From NCBI RefSeq assembly GCF_900177715.1, contig NZ_FXWG01000002.1, positions 682,001 to 746,000 on the forward strand: 64,000 nucleotides of DNA, written 5' to 3'. Each line of letters opens with the position of its first letter. The first letter of the stretch is position 1. The notes below the pieces were generated by a model. That model was not told the DNA's origin and did not search any database. It saw only the letters and a list, made by a program, of their open reading frames with translations. Both the position numbers and the translations under genes were made by a program. Positions 17,259 through 23,735 of this stretch are shown here, piece after piece. This DNA is from Altererythrobacter xiamenensis. GTDB lineage: Bacteria > Pseudomonadota > Alphaproteobacteria > Sphingomonadales > Sphingomonadaceae.

Positions 17259-18152
17259 TTAGCCGCGCTTGCGGCTCTGGCGATAGGTGCCCAGGATGCG
17301 CAATTCCTTGCTGTGGAAGGCGAGTTCCTCGAGCGCGCGATCGACCCGCGGGTCGCCCGGGGCACCGATGATGTCGGCGTAGAACATGCTCGCCGAAAAG
17401 CTTGCGCCCTTCTGGTAACTTTCGAGCTTCGTCATGTTGACGCCGTTGGTCGCGAAACCGCCCATCGCCTTGTAGAGCGCGGCGGGAATGTTCTTCACCT
17501 CGAAGACGAAAGTGGTGATCGCCTCTCCGCCATTCAGCGTCGCCGGATCGAGCGCGTCTCGTGCAAGGATGACGAAGCGCGTCATGTTGTCGTCCGCGTC
17601 CTGAACGTGCTCCTCGATGATCTTGAGGCCGTAGAGTTCGGCCGCAATCGGCGGAGAGATCGCAGCCAGCGTCGGATCGCCTTTTTCCGCGACATATGCT
17701 GCCGCACCCGCCGTATCGGCATGGCTCAGCGGCACGATGCCTCTTTCGCGCAGGAAGTGACGCGATTGGCCCAGTGCCTGCGGATGGCTGTAGGCTGCGG
17801 TGAAGGGCCCATCGCCCAGCGCCATCAGCGCATGGTCGATCGGCATGAAATATTCGCCCACGATCGACAGCCCGCTTTCCGGCAGAAGGAAATGGATGTC
17901 GGCAACGCGGCCATGCTGGGAGTTCTCGATCGGGATGATCGCGCATCCGGCCCGACCGGATTTCACCGCCTCCAGCGCATCTGCAAAGCTGAAACAGGGT
18001 AGGGGCAAATGATCGGGGCAGGCCTGCATCGCCGCGCTATGCGAGTTTGCGCCGGGCGAACCTTGGAAGGCAATCGCGCGTTCGGGTTCGGCCGCTGCCG
18101 ATTCGCGCATCTGGGCAACCATGGCTTCGGCAGGGGCGGGAAAACTGTGCAT
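17259..18152 (-). CDS. pheA: prephenate dehydratase with ACT domain
   Basis: A 297-aa monofunctional prephenate dehydratase (prephenate to phenylpyruvate, phenylalanine biosynthesis). The catalytic domain opens with AFQGSPGANSHSA and carries IIPIENSQHGRV and the active-site DDNMTRFVIL. The C-terminal ACT domain for allosteric Phe binding shows ALYKAMGGFATNGVNMTKLESYQ. The start at 18152 (MHSFPAP) is preferred over 18179. No chorismate-mutase domain is fused. Confidence 0.93.
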   Translation of the reverse strand: MHSFPAPAEAMVAQMRESAAAEPERAIAFQGSPGANSHSAAMQACPDHLPLPCFSFADALEAVKSGRAGCAIIPIENSQHGRVADIHFLLPESGLSIVGEYFMPIDHALMALGDGPFTAAYSHPQALGQSRHFLRERGIVPLSHADTAGAAAYVAEKGDPTLAAISPPIAAELYGLKIIEEHVQDADDNMTRFVILARDALDPATLNGGEAITTFVFEVKNIPAALYKAMGGFATNGVNMTKLESYQKGASFSASMFYADIIGAPGDPRVDRALEELAFHSKELRILGTYRQSRKRG

Positions 18153-18302
18153 CGCTGTTGCTGCTATCCGCGCGGACACCCGTGGGCAAGCGTGCTTTCA
18201 TGATCTGGCTCAAAAGGCACAACCATCACCCTTGCGCGGAGCGCCCTCGCCGACTAGAGCGGCGCCCAATTGCGCAACAGATAAATTGGGCCAAACCTGA
18301 TT

Positions 18303-18974
18303 ATGGACGACCGTTTCAATACCATTGCCGGCTGGGTGCTCTTTTCGGGGATCATCGCGCTTGGTCTTTCGATCCTGAGCGGCAAGTTCTTCCACGCCGA
18401 CAATCCGGAAGCTCCGGAAACGCCGGGCTATGTCATCGAGGCTGAAGAAGAAGGCGCTGGCGCCGATGCCGGGCCGGATCTCGGCACGCTTCTGGCAAGC
18501 GGTTCTGCGGCGGCTGGCGAAGCGGTCTTCGCCAAGTGCACCGCATGCCACACGATCGAGCAGGGCGGCGCGAACGGCATCGGTCCGAACCTCTATGGCG
18601 TGATGGGCCAGCCGATCGGCCAGCACGTCGCCGGTTTCGCCTACAGCTCGGCGCTTTCCAGCCACGGCGGCGAATGGGACTGGGCGAACATGGACGCCTG
18701 GCTGCAGAGCCCGCGTGCATTCGCAAACGGCACAAAGATGAGCTTTGCCGGCCTTTCCAGCGCAGAGGACCGCGCCAATGTAATGCTGTACCTCGAATCA
18801 TACGGCGGCGCTCCTGCCAAGCCCGCACCGGCCGCACCTGAAGCGGAAGAAGGTGCCGAGGGCGAGGAAGTCGATGGCACCGGCGAAGGTCCGGGTGTCA
18901 CCGAAGGGGCCAACCCGGATGCCGTCGAGGCAGCGGGCGCAATGGGCGACGAACAGCCCATCCCTTCGAACTGA
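18303..18974 (+). CDS. membrane-anchored cytochrome c (CycM/c552-like)
   Basis: A 223-aa protein with an uncleaved N-terminal membrane anchor (WVLFSGIIALGLSILSG, about 11-27), an acidic linker and a class I cytochrome c domain. Haem attachment is at CTACH (about 79-83), and the axial Met is likely in NGTKMSFAG. A low-complexity acidic Ala/Glu/Pro/Gly tail follows. The family carries electrons between the bc1 complex and terminal oxidases. It is divergent from pheA, with about 150 bp between. Confidence 0.88.
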   Translation: MDDRFNTIAGWVLFSGIIALGLSILSGKFFHADNPEAPETPGYVIEAEEEGAGADAGPDLGTLLASGSAAAGEAVFAKCTACHTIEQGGANGIGPNLYGVMGQPIGQHVAGFAYSSALSSHGGEWDWANMDAWLQSPRAFANGTKMSFAGLSSAEDRANVMLYLESYGGAPAKPAPAAPEAEEGAEGEEVDGTGEGPGVTEGANPDAVEAAGAMGDEQPIPSN

Positions 18975-18985
18975 TTTTCTGAAAG

Positions 18986-19654
18986 TTACCGGGCGCGGGG
19001 TTTGAAACCCTGCGCCACCACATACCACTCCGACGAGCCCTTGCGGCTCGCGGGGGGTTTGGCGTGTTTGACGCTGGTGAAGTTCTTCTTCAGCAATGCC
19101 AGCAGGTCATTGTCCGTGCCGCCGGCGAGCACCTTGGCTACGAAAGTCCCGCCTTCGCTAAGGTTCTCGGTTGCGAACCAGGCCGCAGCCTCGACCAGCC
19201 CCATGGTGCGCAGGTGATCGGTCTGCTTGTGACCGACGGTGTTCGCCGCCATGTCCGACAGGACGAGATCGGGCGGGCCGTCCAGCTCGGCTTCGAGCGC
19301 AGCAGGCGCGTCGTCGTCCATGAAATCCATCTGCAGGATCGCAACACCCTCGATCGGTTCGGTCGGGAGCAGGTCGATCCCCACGATAGCCGCCTTGGGC
19401 GCAAGCTTGCGCACGACCTGGCTCCAGCCACCCGGTGCAATGCCCAGATCGACCACGCGCTGCGCGCCGCGGATCAGCCCGAACTTCTCGTCCAGCTCGA
19501 TCAGCTTGTAGGCGGCGCGGCTGCGATAACCGTCGGCCTTGGCCTGCTTCACATAGGGGTCGTTCAGCTGACGCTCGAGCCAGCGGGTCGAAGAGGCGCT
19601 GCGCTTCCGCGCCGTGCGGACCCGCTTGTCGGGATTGCGACCGGATCGGCTCAT
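18986..19654 (-). CDS. rlmE: 23S rRNA (uridine-2'-O-) methyltransferase RlmE/FtsJ
   Basis: A 222-aa SAM-dependent methyltransferase that methylates U2552 (E. coli numbering) of 23S rRNA. The K-D-K-E catalytic set is visible: AAYKLIELDEK, VLSDMAANTVGH, GGTFVAKVLAGG and SSEWYVVA. The SAM motif is VVDLGIAPGGWSQV. The basic N-terminus (RNPDKRVRTARKRSA) suits RNA binding. It overlaps the ppx/gppA stop by 4 bp and is convergent with the cytochrome gene. Confidence 0.94.
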   Translation of the reverse strand: MSRSGRNPDKRVRTARKRSASSTRWLERQLNDPYVKQAKADGYRSRAAYKLIELDEKFGLIRGAQRVVDLGIAPGGWSQVVRKLAPKAAIVGIDLLPTEPIEGVAILQMDFMDDDAPAALEAELDGPPDLVLSDMAANTVGHKQTDHLRTMGLVEAAAWFATENLSEGGTFVAKVLAGGTDNDLLALLKKNFTSVKHAKPPASRKGSSEWYVVAQGFKPRAR

Positions 19655-20898
19655 GAAGCTTCCTGACCGGCGGGATGAGGTTTGAGCTCGGCCGCCATCA
19701 GGCTTCGCAGGATGCCCTCGCGGATCCCGCGATCCGCCACGCCCAGCCGCTGTGCGGGCCAGATATCGAGAATGCTTTCGAGGATTGCACAGCCGGCCAC
19801 GACGAGTTCGGCACGGTCGCGGCCGATACAGGGCAATTGGCTCCGCTCGTCTGGCGACATTGCTGAAAGCCGCGTGCTGATTGCGCGCATCGAATGGGAT
19901 GGCACGATCAGACCGTCGACGGCATTGCGGTCGTAATGCGGAAGCTCGAGGTGCAGGCTCGCCAGGGTCGTCACCGTGCCGCTGGTGCCGAGCAGGCGAA
20001 TGTCCGGGCCCTTTGCAGCCGCCCCGATCCTTTCTGCAAACGGCGTGAAGCTGTCACGCACCACACGGCGCATTTCGGCATAGCGAGCGGATCGATCGGC
20101 GTCGGTATAGCCCGTGCGCGGAACGGTGTCGGAAAGTGAGACCACACCCCAGGGTACGCTTTGCCAATCGACGATGCGCGGCACGGCTTCGCCTGGCTCG
20201 AGCAGCACCAGTTCGGTCGAGCCGCCGCCGATGTCGAAGATGACCGCGGGGCTGTCGCCCTGTTCGAGCAGGATGTGGCAGCCCAGCACGGCCAGCCGGG
20301 CCTCTTCCTGCGCGCTGATGATGTCGAGCGCGATGCCGGTTTCCTGGCGCACGCGTTCGATGAATGCCGCGCCGTTGGCGGCACGGCGGCACGCCTCGGT
20401 CGCGACCGATCGGGCGAGAAAGACATTGCGGCGGCGCAGCTTGTCGGCGCAGATCGACAGGGCGCCGAGCGTGCGATCCATAGCCTCGTCGCTGAGCCTT
20501 CCCGAGTTCGCCAGGCCTTCGCCCAGCCGGACCACACGACTGAAGGCGTCGATGACGGTGAAGTCCGGTCCGGAAGGCCGCGCGATCAGCAGACGGCAGT
20601 TGTTGGTGCCCAGGTCGAGCGCGGCATAGGCCTGCCGGGGATGGGGACGTGTCTGGTTGTGGGGTGCAAAGGTGGGAGGTGACGCTGGTGCGCGGGCGTT
20701 ATTGCCGCGCGAATCGTCTCTCTCCGGTCTTCTACGGGATTTGCCGGAGTTTCGACCATGCGGCTTCGCATGGCCCGGTTTGCCTTTGGCCTTGGGCTTG
20801 GAGGAGCGCTTGTAGCGAAAATCGGCTACCTTGCCGGACTTGTCGCTCCTGTTGGTGCCAGCCCTTCTGTCACCGTCCGGCGGAAAAAAGTCCGCCAT
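19651..20898 (-). CDS. Ppx/GppA-family exopolyphosphatase / pppGpp phosphohydrolase with basic N-terminal extension
   Basis: A 415-aa protein of the ASKHA (sugar kinase/actin) fold: phosphate-1 motif ALDLGTNNCRLLIARP, phosphate-2 FDIGGGSTELVL, and LGTSGTVTTLA. It should hydrolyse inorganic polyphosphate or the pppGpp gamma phosphate. An unusual feature is about 75 N-terminal residues of Lys/Arg/Pro-rich, apparently disordered sequence (for example KRSSKPKAKGKPGHAK and KSRRRPERDD) ahead of the catalytic domain. The start at 20898 (MADFFPPDG) is preferred. It is followed by rlmE with an overlap. Confidence 0.88.
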   Translation of the reverse strand: MADFFPPDGDRRAGTNRSDKSGKVADFRYKRSSKPKAKGKPGHAKPHGRNSGKSRRRPERDDSRGNNARAPASPPTFAPHNQTRPHPRQAYAALDLGTNNCRLLIARPSGPDFTVIDAFSRVVRLGEGLANSGRLSDEAMDRTLGALSICADKLRRRNVFLARSVATEACRRAANGAAFIERVRQETGIALDIISAQEEARLAVLGCHILLEQGDSPAVIFDIGGGSTELVLLEPGEAVPRIVDWQSVPWGVVSLSDTVPRTGYTDADRSARYAEMRRVVRDSFTPFAERIGAAAKGPDIRLLGTSGTVTTLASLHLELPHYDRNAVDGLIVPSHSMRAISTRLSAMSPDERSQLPCIGRDRAELVVAGCAILESILDIWPAQRLGVADRGIREGILRSLMAAELKPHPAGQEAS

Positions 20899-21085
20899 AT
20901 CAATACTTTCTTTTCCTCTCGCTCCGAAATGGTGCGAGGACTTGGTACCGATGTTATCGATAGAGCGGGAAAGGGGCAAGTTTGCTGTCACATCCGGGCG
21001 AGACCAGCCTTGACCTCGCGCCTGTGCGAAACTAGATGCACGCACCGCTCGACACGGCGCGCCACTGGCCGTCACCGAGCTCTAA

Positions 21086-21159
21086 TGCCCCGTCGTCTAA
21101 TGGTAAGACTACGGACTCTGACTCCGTCAATTGAGGTTCGAATCCTCACGGGGCATCCA
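21086..21159 (+). tRNA. tRNA-Gln (anticodon CTG)
   Basis: A cloverleaf with acceptor TGCCCCG / CGGGGCA, T arm GGTTCGAATCC, and anticodon stem ACGGA / TCCGT enclosing the loop CTCTGAC, giving anticodon CTG (Gln, CAG codons). The discriminator base is T and CCA is encoded. The 3' end from 21145 is duplicated at 23305, which marks this gene as the integration site of a small island. Confidence 0.95.
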
Positions 21160-21160
21160 A
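21145..21160 (+). repeat. att-like direct repeat, tRNA-proximal copy
   Basis: The 16-bp sequence CTCACGGGGCATCCAA comprises the end of the tRNA-Gln T arm, the acceptor strand, CCA and one flanking base. The same 16 bp occur at 23305-23320 in the same orientation, as expected for attL/attR of an element inserted into the tRNA 3' end. Confidence 0.8.
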
Positions 21161-21323
21161 CATACCATCGCAGACCTTCTCATAGCTTCTCACAAGCATC
21201 CCGAAACCCAAGCATTTCTGCGGTTTTAGTGTCTCAGGGTGTCTCACGGCTTCTCATTGCAGCTTGAACATTTTTACGTGATCCACGCGTGACCCTCAAC
21301 GAACTGTTGAGAGCCTGACACGG

Positions 21324-21464
21324 CTACAAACAATGGGCTGCGGATAACAGTGCTTCAAACTGCGCGCGATCGGCAGGGCCCAAGCCTTCTGACTCGGCCT
21401 GCTTGATGAATGACCCTAGTTCGCCCGACGCAAGCGCTTCGGCTAATGTCGGTGAAAATGTTTT
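21324..21464 (-). pseudogene. possible remnant of a small ORF
   Basis: On the minus strand the frame ending at the TAG at 21326-21324 reads TFSPTLAEALASGELG, then SFIKQAESEGLGPADRAQF and EALLSAAHCL. This composition is protein-like, not random. No start codon precedes it: an in-frame TAA lies just upstream at 21467-21465, next to a run of six A residues. It may be a decayed small gene or a frameshifted one. The family is not recognised. Confidence 0.3.
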
Positions 21465-21647
21465 TTAATTCCTGTCCTCTCGTTTTGATCGAGTGGGAAG
21501 ATAGCGCACATCGTATCCCATGTTGGTCCTATCTCGCACATTCTGAGGCTCCTGGAGCCATTCGCTGCGCTTCAGTGGGATGACTCATCCGCGATGACGA
21601 CGAATTAAAGGTTCTGGCCCCCAACATGGGCGCTATCGACGACGAAA

Positions 21648-21691
21648 ACAGCGTGCAGGTATCTGGGGTTATTCAGATGCCTACACGCTGT
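21648..21691. other. long stem-loop inside the tRNA-Gln island
   Basis: The 18-nt arms ACAGCGTGCAGGTATCTG (21648-21665) and CAGATGCCTACACGCTGT (21674-21691) pair over 17 of 18 positions when one G-U is counted, with a single C-A mismatch and an 8-nt loop. It has no T-tract on either side and is not in a gene. It lies just downstream of the small basic gene at 21721-21870. It could be a transcription/processing signal, a structured RNA or a recombination site. Confidence 0.5.
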
Positions 21692-21720
21692 GCAATTAGC
21701 GTTTCCACGCTGTTAGGGGG

Positions 21721-21870
21721 CTAGCGCCCCTTCTTGTTGCCCTTGGTCTCGTCCTGCGAAAGGACCGACGCGGCAAGCGTCTTAGCGTCCTTGGCAGTAG
21801 GCTTCTTGGAGCCGGAAAGCACCTTAGAGGCCAGTGTCGAGACCTTGGAAGATGACTGCTTCTTGGGCAT
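21721..21870 (-). CDS. 49-aa Ser/Lys-rich small protein of the island
   Basis: A 49-residue ORF starting MPKKQSSSKVSTLASKVLSG and ending ETKGNKKGR. It has a good ribosome site (AAGGAG, 9 bases before the ATG) and a composition of Ser, Lys, Ala and Thr with two near-repeats (TLASKVLSGSKKPT and TLAASVLSQDETKG). I recall similar short Lys/Ser/Ala proteins as uncharacterised entries in proteobacterial islands, but no function is known. It is probably soluble and possibly binds nucleic acid. An 11-codon ORF with a strong ribosome site lies about 90 bp upstream. Confidence 0.6.
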   Translation of the reverse strand: MPKKQSSSKVSTLASKVLSGSKKPTAKDAKTLAASVLSQDETKGNKKGR

Positions 21871-21955
21871 GTCAATGCTCCTTGATTTTGACTTCGATAA
21901 CGAAATAGCGGTAAAGGAGCCGTGGACGCGCCGCGCTAGCGACGCGCCCCGGTCC

Positions 21956-21991
21956 TTAGCTAGCTGCTAATGTCCGGGCCATGGACCACAT
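21956..21991 (-). CDS. 11-codon leader-like mini-ORF
   Basis: On the minus strand an excellent Shine-Dalgarno AGGAGG (22003-21998) is followed 6 bases later by ATG and the short frame MWSMARTLAAS, then TAA. Directly after it the transcript can fold a 10-bp GC-rich hairpin with loop TAGC (about 21924-21949) before the ribosome site of the 49-aa gene. The arrangement resembles a leader peptide with an attenuator-type structure. The alternative is a chance SD and ATG. Confidence 0.35.
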   Translation of the reverse strand: MWSMARTLAAS

Positions 21992-22079
21992 GGCGCACCT
22001 CCTTTCCTCCGGGAAGGACGCTCGCACGTCAGCCGGCAAGCAAGCCGTGCGAGGTCAAGGATATCAGGGCGGTTGGCGA

Positions 22080-22868
22080 TCATTCGTCAGCCGCCTTTTC
22101 TTTGAGAGGGCGCGTCAGGAACTGGACCAAGGTCCAGACAGCCGCGCGCTCCTCGTCGCCAATTGCGGCGTCTTGTAGAAGGTCGATCAATTGATACTGT
22201 AGTGGGCGATCTCCACCGGCACCGCCTCCGTTGCCTCCGCCTCCACCACTTCCGCGCTCATCACCATAGTCGTCCTCTTCTGCGGTATCCTCTGCTTCTG
22301 GCGCAGGAGCATTAGGCGACGGTGGCGCTAGCGCGGGCTTACTGAAGCGCCCGTTGTCGGCAATGTATCCTGCGGTTTCCGCAGATGCTGCGAACGCCTG
22401 CCTCGCGCGCTCTTTCTGCTTCGGTGGAACGCCGAGTTCTTCCATTTGCCGCTCAACAGCAGCAGCAGGCGGCAGCGAGTAGCCATTATAGCGCTCATAC
22501 ATTGCGGCGTAGAGTTCGATGTTGAGGAACGCGGTCGATCTTGCTTGAGCACGCGTATTGTCTTCAAGAATTTGCCTGCCAAGTGAGGTCAACAAAACCC
22601 GCGACCCCGGAGTCTGGATAAGGCCAAACATGCGGGCTGCGGAGAGCCTGCCCCGAAACGTGCCACCATTGGCCGACATATCTAGCTTGACGGCAAGCTG
22701 GGTTTGCTCGGCTTCGGCCCTTCCGGCGATCTCTAGCAGAGCACTGCAAAGCTCTTCAGCTCGCGCAAGGTCACTGTAGGGGAACTTGATTTTGCGGCGG
22801 GCACGCTTCTTAATCCCGTTGGCGCCAGGTTGTTGGTTGGCTTGTTCGCCAGTTTGCTCGATGCCCAT
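22080..22868 (-). CDS. 262-aa uncharacterised protein with winged-helix-like N-terminus
   Basis: Main cargo of the tRNA-Gln island. The N-terminal 160 residues look globular: FPYSDLARAEELCSALLE, then GGTFRGRLSAARMFGLIQ and SRVLLTSLGRQILED. This is the pattern of a winged-helix or small-domain repeat in which LTxLGRxI closes the wing. SLPPAAAVERQMEELGVPPK and KERARQAFAASAETAGYI follow. The C-terminal part is low-complexity (acidic, then Gly-rich GGGGGNGGGAGG) before a last amphipathic helix. I recognise the N-terminal pattern from uncharacterised bacterial proteins but no function is established. The start at 22868 (MGIEQT) is chosen; 22889 is possible. Confidence 0.7.
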   Translation of the reverse strand: MGIEQTGEQANQQPGANGIKKRARRKIKFPYSDLARAEELCSALLEIAGRAEAEQTQLAVKLDMSANGGTFRGRLSAARMFGLIQTPGSRVLLTSLGRQILEDNTRAQARSTAFLNIELYAAMYERYNGYSLPPAAAVERQMEELGVPPKQKERARQAFAASAETAGYIADNGRFSKPALAPPSPNAPAPEAEDTAEEDDYGDERGSGGGGGNGGGAGGDRPLQYQLIDLLQDAAIGDEERAAVWTLVQFLTRPLKEKAADE

Positions 22869-23304
22869 TGGCAGTCTCCACAAGCCCAAATTCAGGCTTT
22901 CTGATTCTGCCTATACACGAAACTGCGGCCACAACAACGCCGTAACACGGAAAAAGTTGTTTTTTCCACTACTCGGTTCAATCCCGATATGTTCCAGGGC
23001 CTGAGGTGGGTCAAGAGCATAAACGGGTTCGCGCATTGAGAGCGTGGCATCGTTAGATATCGCGCTCTTTTTATGTCGATTTGCATCAGGGCTGGGCTTC
23101 GAATCCTAAGTGAGAATTCGAAGCTGAATATTCCGCTCAGATCGATGTTTACGGAGCATGCAAGGGGGTCACGTCGGGCGTGCAGTAAAGCACTGAAATC
23201 ATTGAATATTTCCTTGGAATATTTACGTGACCGGTGGCGTGATTACAGCGGCCAAACCCAATTAAATATCTGAAAGATATAGATAAAAAGAAAGATTTGA
23301 GATG

Positions 23305-23320
23305 CTCACGGGGCATCCAA
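23305..23320 (+). repeat. att-like direct repeat, distal copy
   Basis: Second exact copy of CTCACGGGGCATCCAA, identical to the tRNA-Gln 3' end at 21145-21160. It marks the far boundary of the island; core-type, GC-rich sequence resumes right after it. Confidence 0.8.
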
Positions 23321-23385
23321 ACCTTTCGACAATTCAGATGTGATCCGACGCGCCTTTAGCGGCGAAGTCGGCATTATCCGTGCGG

Positions 23386-23589
23386 TCAGGAGCGCTTGCG
23401 GCAAGTGCCCGCGTGACACCCTTTCTGCAGACAGGGTGGGGCAGATGGCTGCTGATCGCTATTGTTGCCGATCGGGATCGAAATCGTGCCGCCGCTGCAA
23501 AGAGTGACCACCAGCGAGCGTTCCTGCGCAGGCAAGGGCCCTGTCGCCAGAGGAACGAGCGCAAGCCAGACGAGGGCGGACAAGTTCAT
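23386..23589 (-). CDS. small exported cysteine-rich protein downstream of ccoS
   Basis: A 67-aa protein with an N-terminal signal peptide (LVWLALVPLATGPLPAQ, cleavage near residue 22). The short mature part has four cysteines and a histidine, ending in KGCHAGTCRKRS. Its start overlaps the ccoS stop by 4 bp, so it belongs to the cbb3 operon. The spacing of Cys/His suggests metal (perhaps copper) or haem-related binding, but this is inference and the protein is not a named family I can assign with confidence. It somewhat resembles small DUF2946-type proteins. Confidence 0.65.
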   Translation of the reverse strand: MNLSALVWLALVPLATGPLPAQERSLVVTLCSGGTISIPIGNNSDQQPSAPPCLQKGCHAGTCRKRS

Positions 23590-23735
23590 TCGTCGCCCTC
23601 TTCATCGATCAGGATGCGATTGGCCGCCCCGTCGAGATCTTCGAACTGCCCGCTGCGCATTGCCCAGAAGAACACGGCAAGCCCCAGTCCGCCCATCGCC
23701 AGAGCGATCGGGATGAGGAAGGTCAGGCCCGTCAT
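23586..23735 (-). CDS. ccoS: cbb3 oxidase maturation protein CcoS
   Basis: A 49-aa protein: one membrane helix (LTFLIPIALAMGGLGLAVFFW) followed by the conserved MRSGQFEDLDGAANRIL, the CcoS signature. It is required for cofactor insertion into the cbb3-type oxidase. The start at 23735 overlaps the ccoI stop by 4 bp. Confidence 0.93.
   Translation of the reverse strand: MTGLTFLIPIALAMGGLGLAVFFWAMRSGQFEDLDGAANRILIDEEGDE

Larger units (their letters stand above)
21161..23320. mobile_element. small genomic island inserted at tRNA-Gln, no integrase visible
   Basis: The roughly 2.1 kb between the two 16-bp tRNA-end repeats is visibly less GC-rich than its neighbours and interrupts an otherwise core arrangement (tRNA, then the cbb3 cluster). 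It contains two convincing minus-strand genes (22080-22868 and 21721-21870), a leader-like mini-ORF, a decayed ORF and a large hairpin. No integrase or excisionase is recognisable, so it is either a relic or an element mobilised in trans. Gene-poor parts are 21161-21720 and 22869-23304. The latter contains only AT-rich sequence, the inverted repeat CTTCGAAT/ATTCGAAG (23097-23123) and a duplicated GAATATTT. Confidence 0.7.

Noticed and set aside
23098..23107. TTCGAATCCT identical to part of the tRNA-Gln T arm, about 200 bp inside the island end
   Set aside because: Only 10 bp, and this is the near-universal T-loop sequence. It is also one arm of a local inverted repeat, so it is not enough for a third att site.
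23073..23273. 66-aa plus-strand ORF in the island
   Set aside because: No ribosome site and no conserved-looking pattern; it lies in AT-rich sequence with inverted and direct repeats.
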